A stretch of DNA of 64,000 nt from Symbiodinium natans (Eukaryota > Sar > Dinophyceae > Suessiales > Symbiodiniaceae), in contig CAJNDS010002663.1 of the NCBI GenBank assembly GCA_905221605.1, positions 62,001 through 126,000 on the forward strand, read 5' to 3'. Below the pieces are notes generated by a model, which saw nothing but the letters and a program-made list of their open reading frames with translations, was not told the origin of the DNA and did not search any database. Shown here piece by piece: positions 43,201 to 55,200 of this stretch (position 1 is its first letter; each line of letters begins with the position of its first letter). The translations under genes were made by a program, and so were the position numbers.

Positions 43201-46200
43201 GACCACAGCAATCATCATACGACCTAACTGAAATAGGGGATAGGTGTTGGGACCGGATCCTGAAGATCGAACGTCTCCGCCCAGGTCAACTGGGTTTGCT
43301 GCGATCCAAAGCCCGGCAGCTCAGGCTGGTGGCGGTTTTGGGGAAACCAAACAGTAAACCATTTAAGGCTTCTTGTAAGCGTCTTAAATCCATCCCCGTT
43401 CCCAAAGCCACTGGTCACCTTGGTCCTCCTCCACATGCTCTAGAAAGACCACGGTCTTGAAAAGGCTCGGGTTGCGTCCCTGGCCTTGCCGTCGACCGGG
43501 AGCTGATCTGCGGCACACCAACCTGTGGTCTGGGTCCCAACTGACAGAGGTTTGGGGTTTAGGGTTTTGGGGGGAGTTGGGAGTTGCAGTTGCAGTGCTG
43601 ACTTGACAGGTAACGGCCGACGCGACCCTGGGGAAGGCTGCGATGATGCCAACCGCATCGCAGGCGATGGCTGCGGGCAGCTTTGCCAGGCAAGTCATTG
43701 GGGCTGGGGGGGGGGGGTGGGGGCGGGAACCGTCGTGAACCATGTCCACTGACTGCTGACAGGTCGAGCCTGGCTACGCTTGTATCCCCATGGCAGTGCA
43801 AGGACCAGGCCAGTCCAGTGACGTTGCGCGGATTGAGATATACACCTGCAGTACTGGCACCTGCAACTTTGACAACCGCTCTGTCCAGGCCGCAACGTGC
43901 CAGACATCTGTGAGGCAGCGGTGTGCACGTGTGTTTCACACCACATTTTGTTGAGTATTTTGGAAGATCTCTGGATGTGCATAGGCCGGTTGATCGAATT
44001 TAGGTTTTGAGGTATCCGTATGCTCGCACCTCGATTCATTCAGCTCCTGAGTCCTGATCCTTTTGTCGAGTCAAAATGGTTTCAAGGTGAACTCTTGAGC
44101 CTCTGATTGAGCCGAGATGTCTAAATCTTTTTCGGGTCCGCTTTATGGAAGCGGCTTGATCTTCAAACCGAGACAGCGTCGGGGATGCGACGCAACTTAG
44201 TGCCGGGGCCCTGAACAAATCTGGACAGCTCGCCGTCACCCTGAATTGCATGCTGCCCGAATACAACCTTCCCTTACCAAAACTGTGAAAAACGTTGTAG
44301 ACAAGGTCTCCAACACGATGCTAAATGCGGTGTCCTCCGCAACCCACCCAGCCACCCCCCCGGCCCCTCCCACGAGCCCTAAGCATCCCAGGGTCGAAGC
44401 CCCGAAACCTGTCGGAAGGCCGTGTGCGGGGACGGCCTTTTGGTCCTGGGTGAGGAGTGCGACGATGGCAACGTGGCACGCCACCCCAAGTTAGGCTGAA
44501 TACCCCCCCTTCCCCTCCCCTTATTAACCGGCATGCTGTTAGGTTTAGGTAACTTGAGATTCAAGTTGGTTTGAGTCTGGGTCTTCTTGTTCAGATTCTT
44601 CAGACTGTCACAGCAAACGCCTCTCTGAAAGCCAGCGACCTACAACCCCAGCTGCCAGATCACCTGTGCAGGCAACTGGAGATGGCTGTGGTTCGGGTCC
44701 CAGCTGCACCAGCTGCGCCATGCACCTCCTCACATCAGGAAGCCCAAACCTGAAGCCCGCAGCCCTCAGCCACCCAAAACCTCTTGCCCCCCCTTGCAAG
44801 GCCCCAACTGCCTGCTGGAGCAGCAGGGTACCTCTTGCCCACCTACCTCCGACGGCAATGGGGGAGTGGCCCACATGCGACTTAAGGTTTAGCTTGGGAG
44901 CGATGTCGTTTTGTTGCCATGAGAAGCCTTCTTCTTGCTGCTGATGTGCTCAGATGCGCCAGTCATGGTGTCATGGTGAACATGTGCAGCGCATGAATGA
45001 AGCATTATCGGGGCCGAATCATGAGCCCTGATTGCCTGTCGAGTTGCGCACGAGGCTTTCGTAGGCTGAAGTCAGGCGTGAAGCGGCCGGAAGGAACAGA
45101 AGTTAAAACCAGATAGCGGAAAGAAGGGGATCAGCACGAGAAGTATGTGGCAGAGATATCCTTCCCACCCTTCTGCACCTACAAACCTTGAACCCGAAGG
45201 TTCCGTGCGCCAGCCCTACTGCCAGCTCCTCAACCCTACCTCAGGTCTCGCAACCCAACCCGAAATCTCAAGAGAACATCAAAACCATGACAGTGCCACC
45301 CACGCCCTACACAATTTAAAGAGGAACCCTACAGACAAAAAGTTCCAAAAATGGAGCCTTTTCTGGTGCCGGTTTGGGCACTCTACCGTAAGAAGTAGCC
45401 GTATCAAAGAAAGGAGCTATGTCAGCTGTCAGCCATGCACTTAGCAAACCATCCGAGGTTTGCCGCGCGACCTGCGGAGACGGAGTGCGGGGTCCTGTGG
45501 AGGTCGGGCTGAAGCGCCAACCACATAAGCCCCCCTAAGCGTACCCCCCATAAGTCTGTAATGCTCGGACGAAGCCCCCAACACGTGTTGAGGGTGATCT
45601 AGGCTCAGATCTGCATTTCTGGAGTTGGTTCTGAGGTGTAGGGGCCCTCCTGCTTGCTGTTTTTCCTGTGGGGATGTGGAGGTGGATCTTTCTGCTCCTG
45701 GGTGTGAAATACATGTAGAGAGACTTGAGTGATGCGGTGCGAGCGCACATGTGGGCTGTTGGTCATGGCGTCGGTTCAGGATTCTGCGTGTGCACCGGGT
45801 GCATGAGGGTTAAAATCTAGGACAAGCTCCCGCTCCTCAATCTAGCACAGTGCAAGAAAAAGAACAAGCCCAGCCCAACACATCCCAATAACCCCCCCCC
45901 CCCCAAAAAAAAAACAGGTTTCTTGAAGCAATCCGACACGGCACGCTCGAGGAATGCGATGATGGAAACGCCTTCGGCGGTGACGGTTGCTCTGCCACCT
46001 GCCAGGTGGAGAGGCTCTCTGCCTTACTTGGCCAACCCTCATGATGTACCGCGTTCGAAGGTTGTTACAGATTGTTGAGACTTTTTGTTGTGGTGCTATG
46101 ATTGTCTATGTAGCAAGCCCTCGAGGGAACGCAGAATCAAGTTGGTGGCCCCCGAGTCCCCCCCTCACCAGGGGATTCACGTGCTCCGGTGGCGGCTTGA

Positions 46201-49200
46201 AGAGCATGGCCGATGACTTATCACAATACAGCGCGGGAACAACCGGTTGCCTGCAGTGACATGGGCTGGCCGACCCGAGCAATAAGAGAGTCATGCATGC
46301 TTGGATGTGCTTGGCGCCTCAAGCACTCAGGACACCTGCTGGCCTATTTGTGGGGATGGTCTGCGTGTGGACCGCGGCTTTGCGCCAACTCTGGCAGCTG
46401 AGAAGCTGGAGGCCAGGGTGACAGTCGTCGCGAAGCCCAAAGTCGAGGCTTTTCATCGTTCACTTTTCATCTTTCTTCGTTGGCTTCTGGGAAACAGAAG
46501 ACTTCAGAAGACTTCAGACCACTTTCCCGGAAGGGCGCATTTTTAAAAAATTTGCTCTTTATCGGCTAGATAGCACTTGCTTCCCCCAGGGCTGCGACAC
46601 GGGCCCTGTACCATCCAGGGGTCAGTCGCCCAGAGCGAAACACAAAAGCACTTTGTCTCTTCAGCATGGCTGGCATGGGAGAGTTTTGATGACAAAGCCG
46701 AGGCTGCGATGCTGCTACTTGTCAAGTCCGGGTAGGTCTGGTCCCAGCATGTCCCAGCTCTGCAGTGCTTAGTGCTGAAGTGCGACATTGTGATGTTTGG
46801 TGCCCTAAGTCCGAAGCGGCTAAGGCCGCTAAGTCGGCTAAGTCCTAAGTCCAAAATTCCTCTCGCCAGGCTGGACATGTGCTCGGCCAGAAGGCCAGGG
46901 CATGGAGGCGCAGGACTTGGGGTCCATGGGGTGCGAAGAATGTGCAACACAACTTGGGGGGCGGGGGGGGGGGGGTGGGGGGGCAAGTTGGGGCAAAGTT
47001 TGGGCAATCACCCCTTGCCTCATCAGGTCTGCTCGCCCGTGTGTGGTGATGGCATCCTGGTCACGCCGATTGAAGAGTGTGACGATATGAACTTGCAGTG
47101 GGGCCCTTGGAATCAAAGTGGCTCCCGGACTCTTGAGGTTGCCCTTGGAACCGATGAACCGTCAGGCCGGGTGATGGATGCAGCCCAGACTGCAAGGTGG
47201 AGGCCTTCTTCGAGCTGGCGGCTCGGAGTCGGGGTTCGAGAGGGTATGCTGAGTTAGCCTCGCAATTTCCGGGGTTCGGGGGGAGGCTGGGGACGCACTT
47301 GAGAGGTGCAGCTACGATGACTTCTGGCTTCGCTCCGTGTGCAGCGTGCGCTGTGGAGCTCCAGCCCAAGCACTTCCAGCACCCTTGCATCTCAGAGTCT
47401 CTTGCCATCTGAGTAGCGAACGGTGCTTTTTTTTGTACTGCGCCCTGCTGTTCGTCTCTGCTCAAGACTTCGGGAGTCTTGTTTTTAGTTCCTAGATGGC
47501 GGCTTCATCAAATGTGCCGTCTGTCGGGGGACGTGACATAAGTCGTGGAATCCCTCGCCGTGCGGAGCATGGCTGTGAGCAGCATTCCACACTGCGCAAC
47601 TCACCAAGTGGAGGACCTCAGTGCAATCGATTCGCGGGTATGTGCGAAGAGTTAGCCGAAAACCTTCGCCTTCATGAGAATGGCATGTGCCGCCCATGTG
47701 TGGCCTTCGCATTCAGAGAAGGGGGATGCTTCAAGGGTGAGGCATGTTCCCACTGCCATTTCTGCACTGCGGAAGAGGCCGCAGAACGAAGAAAGCACCT
47801 GCAGTCGATCGCGAGGCGGCGAAGAAGGATGCGACGACTGGAGGCAGAACTGAACCAGGAAGAGCAGCGACAGCTTGTTACTGAGCCCGGAAGAATAGCA
47901 ACGGGTGATGGAAGAAGCCGTGCGTCGCGGGATCCAGCAGATTTTGTGGTAAATGCAGGATATGCAATCCATGTACAGCCGTCGCTCCTTGCACAGGTGC
48001 CGCTGAACCCTGCTGGCGACATACCATGCTTACCCGTCCCGACAGCCTCACCGCCTTTTGCTTGGACCTCAAACACCAGCGCTTTCACCGAGAACTTCGA
48101 CCACAGTCACCACAGTCAGGGCCATCAAGGTCCCAGAATACATGAGCACTGGCGGCCTTGGCACCCATTGCCGTCAGAAGCCCAGCTTGAGGATCTTGAA
48201 GTTCGGGAGAAGGAAAGGCCCGCCCCGGGGCCCCCCGGCCCAAACGTGGAAAAGCAATCTTTCTGGCTCTAGCTGGCTCTAGCGGGCCAAAGGCGCAGAT
48301 GGCTCCGGTTGGAATTGCTCGAGGTCATGCGCATGTTTTCTGAAAGGGAGAGGAGCTCTTGATCTGAGTTTCACCTGATACTTTTATCAAAGCCAGACTT
48401 TGCTTGGCTTGGGGGTAGACACACTTGTCAGCTGGCGCTGCTGGCTCATGTCTGTACCGACAACCCTCATGGAAGACTGACCTGGGGGTGTGGGCCAAAC
48501 ATCGCCCCATGCTTGAGCCGAGAACCCACCGCCTTTTCTGCGGACAAAAACATCTTTGGCCGAAGTGCGCCCCTTGCGTGTGCAACTTGTCATCATCACC
48601 ATGACCACCATATACACATAATATGCACATAAATAAATACATATCTGTATATACATATATCTATATCTATATCTATATCAATTCTATACCTATATCTATA
48701 TCTATATCTTTTCATTTATGCTCTTATTAGACAGTCGACCTCCCACTACTAACACCCCCCCCCCTCCTTTCCGGGAGTTGATCTTTTACATTGCGAGCGG
48801 GACATTTATGTGCACCTGCCTCTGTGTGTGTATGTAAATAAGTTATATATACATATATATGTATACACACAGTACATACAACATGTACATGTACATATAT
48901 CGTGTGTACATATATACAGTGTGTGTATATATATATATATAGAGAGAGTCTGTGGGGAGCGAGGATGGGCGCAAGCATCCTTCAGAAGCCTGCGACGATG
49001 GGAACGCCTGGGACGAGGTGCTAAGCGAGTCTGCACGGGTATCTCTCGCCAAGGGCTCAACCCAGCTTTGCTTAAAGCTGGGCACTCGGAGAGGATGGTT
49101 GCTCGTCCTCGTGTCAGCCAGAGCTCGGCTTCGAGTGCGTTGGTGGTGGCCTCTCCATGCCGTCGGGAGCCCGACAGCATGGTGCGAAACCTCTGAACCG

Positions 49201-52200
49201 AATCAGGTGTCATGAAGTATTTGTGGCCTGGCGTTGTGTGTGCCACAGTGAGCTTGCATCAGGTCTCTGTGCAGCCCGATTTGTGGTGATGGCTACGAGG
49301 CCTTGCGATCATTCATTGAGCAGAATCCGGCGATCGAACGCTGTTCTGCCTTAAGTCCAAAGGTCTTTGGCGAGGGCTGTGATGATGGCAACCAGAACCC
49401 TTGGGACGGTTGCGATCAGTTCTGCCAGGCCGGTGCTTGTCGGGCCCTGCTGGCATCCGTGGCCCCCCTCCGCTTTGTCCTCGCAGGTCGAGGATGGCTA
49501 CCACTGCACCCGCGCACCCAAGCCGGGCCAAGCAGGCACAGCTGCCACACTCGTAAACGTTCAGCATTCGTAACATGCTATAGCAGCTGGTGTGCAGCAA
49601 TCGTAGCAGTAGTCAATAGCGTCAGTCAGCGCTCAGCGTTCAGCGTTCAGCGTTCAGGCGTTCAGGCGTTCAGGCGTTCAGCGTTCAGCGTTCAGCGTTC
49701 AGCATCAGCGTCGCCGTCAGCGTCGCCGTCAGCGTCGCCGTCGTCGTCGTCGTCAGCGTCATCAGCGTCGTCGTCGTGCTGTAGGTGTACGCTGCGTGTA
49801 CGATTGGATATTGACGCCACGTTTTTGTAAGGGTTGAGGTTTGAAAGCACTGGTGCTGCAGATTAGCTACGCGGGGGATGGGTTGGGAAAGGGGGCAGGA
49901 TGCAACAACCAGTTCCAATAGGCAACGTAGGAAAAACCATCCTTTTTTTCCCAGTAAACAGAAAGCCTTGGATCGGAGCGGTCACGGAAAAGCAATCTTT
50001 CGCGAGAGAAAAATGGCCTCGTGGTAAAAAACCATCTGTATCTGAGCTGGAGTGCCCAACCCAATCCTGGAATGTAGGAAGTCCCTGGAATATCCCAAGT
50101 TGGCAAGGGAGCCCTCGGAAAAAGTCCGCGTAAGTCCACCAAAGTCTGCACAGACTATTGCAGAGAGCCCGGAGCCCCTCTGCGAGGCAGAGCATCCGTA
50201 GAGTACTTTCAGAGTCCTGGAGCTGAGACTGTTTCCAGAGTCCGTCTCCGCACGACACCCCGGAGCCTAATCCAGGAGTGCCCAACCTGCAGTGCCCCGA
50301 GTGCCCAAGGCCAAGAGTGTGAACAAAAATCCAGTGTATTTCTCTGGAGGGCCCAATCCCAGGTAAGTGTCCCTGAAGAGCCCAACCCCAGAGTGAGCTC
50401 GCCAATTCCTTGCCTGCAGGGTGGGGATGTTCGAAAACAAGCCTTTTTTCAGGAAGACAAAAACTCACAACCGAGCCAACTTTGTCTTTGGGTAAAAAGA
50501 TTTGTAGATGCAGTCGACGGGGGAAAGTGCTGTGGAGGAGGAACAGTGCCTCAGCACGCAGACCCATCCTGCCAGAAGGAGGTCCAAAGCAGTCCAGTCA
50601 CGGCCCGGCTTAAGTGTGTAGCACACTCGTGTGTATTCAAATAATATGAGTAGATGATTAGCTGACACATGGCTGGATTTCGTCGTCCCAAAACTGAGCA
50701 AGGTCAAGGCACAGAAGGCTTCTTCAAGGCTTTTCATGTCTTGGCAGTGCGGCCAGGGTAGGTTGCGAAACTTCATGCAAACTTTACATAACCCGGGCAA
50801 AAGCTTGGTATTATCTTTTCCTGATAAAGTCTGTGCACATACGGTTTTGCATGAAGACGGTTTTGGAACAGACGATCAAGTAGATGAGTAGATGAAGTTA
50901 TGAATAGATGAATGTATGAATGTATGAACATGTGAATATATACGTTTATTCCCCACCCTCGGTGTGGGGTTGTTAGATTTTTAACTCAACTCTTCTCCTC
51001 GCCCGGAACTCTTCTCCTCGCCCGGTCTACTCCTCGCTCATTCCTGGAGTGCCCAACCCCGAATGTCCCTGGAGTGCCCAACCCCAGAGTCTCCCTGGAG
51101 TGCCCAACCCCAGAGTGTTCCTGGAATGCCCAACCCCAGTCTCCCTGGAGTGCCCAACCCCAGAGTGTCCCCGAGCCCAACCAGAGTGTCCGTCTCCCTG
51201 GTGCCCAACCCCGTGCGGAGTGCCCAGCCCCAGAGTGTCCCTGGAGTGCCCAACCCTAGAGTATCGCTACCAAGAAAGGGTGGGAATGTTCGAAGTAAAA
51301 TAGTGAGTCTATTTAAATATGAATGTATCAGTATACTCGATGCAAGAAAAGATATAGACAGGCAACCACATTAACTATATATACAAAAAAAGAAAGGTTC
51401 TCGTGATTAGGAAGGGAAGACAGGTGCCTCCTCCGCGTGTTTGCCCACCTGTGGCGATGGTTTGCTGAACGGCGCAGAGGAGTGGCTGAACTTCCATCGT
51501 AATCTCCAGCATGGTCTTTCACATGTGCAGCTGCAGTCGAACCAGATGCACTTTTGATAGGAGTGTGACGAGAGCTACACCCCGCCTCCAGGCAAGTCTT
51601 CCATCTTCCAAGGTAGTTAGAGCGTCAGCAGAGCCGTCCGGATGATGACCGAGGCAACACCACCGAGCCACAGTCTGTGCTCCAACCTCGATGGGCCATT
51701 GTGCAGCTGTCAGGCTCTAGTGCATAGAGTCTCAAATGACAGTTTTGTCCAGGCCTTGCTCGAAATGCCGGCTCATGCCTGAGGATGCCTGCCGCCCAGA
51801 ATCTTTCAACAATTTCAGACGGCAGGGCCTGTTCAGCCGAAGTGGATACACGGCAAGCCTTACTTCGCTTCGGTGCTTGGTGCGAGATTCTTGTGACTTC
51901 CGACAGGTTTGTGGCGACTTCCGCCGCGGACCAGCTGAGCAGTGCAGCTGCCCAAGTCGAAAATGCCAGGGGCAAACCGTTTAATCCTAATCAAGAATTT
52001 CTTTCTAAGGCTCTCCACATATCATAGCATCCCAGGTTATACGTTACCATATCAGACTAGATCGCGTTATAGCAGTGTCGGTTCATGTCTTGGTCTAGAC
52101 TGTAGCAAAAGCTGTCAAGCCAATTGTCGATATCGCTTTCGCTATCGTTGTCTTGGTCATCAGCAGAGACACAGCATCATATGACACGTTTTGTCAAATC

Positions 52201-52211
52201 TCACCTTTTCA

Positions 52212-52264
<53 letters not shown>

Positions 52265-55200
52265 TCGCCAACACGGCATAATCATCAGCATCGTCGCCAT
52301 CACCATTATCATCGCCATCATCGTTTGAGTATCATCATCAACTATCACCCTCCTCCTCATTTTCATCATCATCATCACCAGCACCAGCGACAGGACAAAC
52401 ATCATGAACAGCGTCATCACCGGTATCGCTACCAGCATCATCACCATCACCATCACCTGCATCATCATCAGCATCACCAGCATCACTAGCATCACCAGCA
52501 TCACCACCATCACCACCATCACCACCATCACCACCATCACCATCCTCACCATCATGGGTATCACCATCACCAGGACCATCACCACTCGCCATCGCCACCA
52601 TCGCCACCATCGCCACCATCGCCACCATCGCCACCATCGCCACCATCGCCACCATCATCACCATCATCACCATCGTCACCAGGGGTACAGCACTTCTGTC
52701 AGCCGGATCAGAGTGGGAGAAAGGAGAAGGCCAATCAACTGTCTGACAAGCTCAGGCGACGACGGCAACAACGTGAGCGGAGACGGCTGCAGCGAATCCT
52801 GTGTTGTGGAGACAGGCGCGCACTGTCAGTTCCAGATCTAAGCATCTTTCGGTTCAGTGTTGGTGTAGGCCCGATTTCGGAAGTTTTTTTTGGGGCCGAA
52901 ACGGTTGGGGGTTGCGGTTCGGGGGGAATTGAAACGTCACTATGGTCGGACAGCTGCTGTGCCAAAGTGGCATATGGCTTAGTGCACAATGCATCAGCAG
53001 TTTGTCTTCTCCCCTTTTTGCATTGGCTCGACTTTTCCCACCTCTTCGCCAGTTTGAACATGTTTAACTTGAGAACTCCAATCTTTTCGATCCCAAGCTG
53101 CCGCCAACCTGGTCAGGTTGGAGCTGTTCACAAGGTCCCAGCCACCTGCCACCCGGAGTGGCTCCAGGCACAGATCCCTCAGAGCGTTTGGACATTCTTA
53201 ACTAAGATCCCCGATTCTGAGTTTCTTGGGGGCGCTTGTGCGCCTCCATTGCTGCTTGTCTTCTTCACGAGCTTCGCTGCTGGTGTCATGCCTGCGTACA
53301 GGTGATGCTTGCAGAGCCATCTGCGGTGATGGTATCGTAGTGTCTACTGAGGCTCCCGTGTTCACTCTCGGCACTGTGTTGTGCTTGCCGCCCTGGTACA
53401 GCTGTCACACCAGGCCTGTGATGACGGAAACCTTCGGGGGGACGATGGCTGCACTGGGGACTGTCGCGCCAACACCTCATATTTCTCCCGGACCAAGTTG
53501 GGGTCACTGTTGGCCATCACCAACCCATAGCAGCCCCATGTCCTTGGGCAAGACACACCATGTGGGGCAGCTTGACCGAGGTCGAGTCGTTCTTCGAGTG
53601 CTTTCTGCCAGGTGCAGCTGAGCTGCTGGAGGCACCTCGAACATTCATCTTGATCATCCTCCTGCAGACACCTGCAAGACCCGTGATCCGGCCAAGCACA
53701 TCCCTTAGTCATTTAAGAAATTTTCAAGAAACAAGAGCCTTGACTCGGCTCGTTACTCTGCGATCTCTGAAGGTGCCCGCATCAGTGCTCCCCACCCGCG
53801 GGCCCAGCGCCTCCGTTTGTGCTGGCGGCTTATCTTTGGGGCCCTTGGGGTGTGCACAGTTGGGGTTTTACGACTCAGAATCCGAAATCCCTGAGTTGCC
53901 CAGAGTGGAACGAAACATACTCCTCACCCCACATCAGCCAGCGTACCTCTCCAAGCCACAGCTGTCTGAGGTCAGCACAAAGCCGCCCAGACTGGTGGGG
54001 GCACACTTTGACGAAGCCTTCGTGTCGCTGGAGCTCAACTTCGACAGCAACGTCGTGGCTTGGCAAAAGGGTTTTGGGATGTTTTGGGTGACGTTGACAA
54101 GTTGAGGTCCCAGCAGGATCGTTTCTGTTCGTTGAGTTTTGCCAACAGCCTTCCAAATTGGGGTTGATCTGAATTGTAGTCCGGCTTTTGGTCTTCTCTA
54201 CAGTGTCTTGTAAACGGGCGCATGGTTCTAAATTCGATCAAACCCCCCAAATGTCCCTCTGAACCCGAGCTGCGCCACAGGCTCCGCTGCTTGGCGAGGC
54301 TCGTGGGATCCTGCAAACTTGGGCGAGTCGCCCAGATTGGGAAGCCTCTGCCCTTTGAGAACGTTGAGGGGCTCATGGTGTTAGGGGTTCAAAGGCTGGG
54401 CTTCTGCTCATCCTTAAGAACTCTCTGCTCAACCCAAAGATTGAACGCTCTTCCTTCGAGCCTTTCAGTGCGAGGAGCATGCTGGCGGTGTGGCTACAGC
54501 TGTTCCAGCTTTTCCATGCGAGGCATCGCAGCCTCGTGGGTCACATCTTGATCCGAAAAAGGGCAGCGCCTTCTGATCGTCGCCCGATTCCTGTTGCTTC
54601 CGCACTTCCGGCAGGTCCTGCTGGATCCCCTGACCATGGTGCTCAGCTCCCAGCTTCACTGAACGTTGGTACCAGCGCCGAAAGAGCTGAAATCTGGGGA
54701 ATGTAGAGGGGTGAACAATAACCACATGACAAGTAGCACCATGTGCCACTCATGCAGCTGCAGAAGCTACGGTGTGACGCCTAGCCATGACATGACGTTC
54801 TTCTCGTGGCCTGCGCGCACGCAAGGCTTCTTGGGCAGGAGCCCAGCTGCTGGTGGAAGTCCCGGCAATCTGCGGCTGTGGCCATGGGCGGCAGCCTAGG
54901 CCAATGCAACGTGCAACCCAATGTCCAGATCCAGGTTTGTGCTGATTGCTTGCGCTTAGTACATCTGTCCCAGTGCCAGGCATCCTTCCCGGCAGTGCAG
55001 TGTTACTCAAGGCGAGTCTTTCTTACCATGGCTCTTGACACCCCTAGCCACTATTGCTTCTCTTGCTTCTGCTCCGAACAAATGTGAGATTCGCTCAGAG
55101 GCGGGTGTGCTACGGCGCTACACCTTCGCAAAGGAAGTCGCGCCAGCGCAGGATTGGCATCTCGTGCGTGGGGGCAGCTGACAACATCTGACAACCAGTT

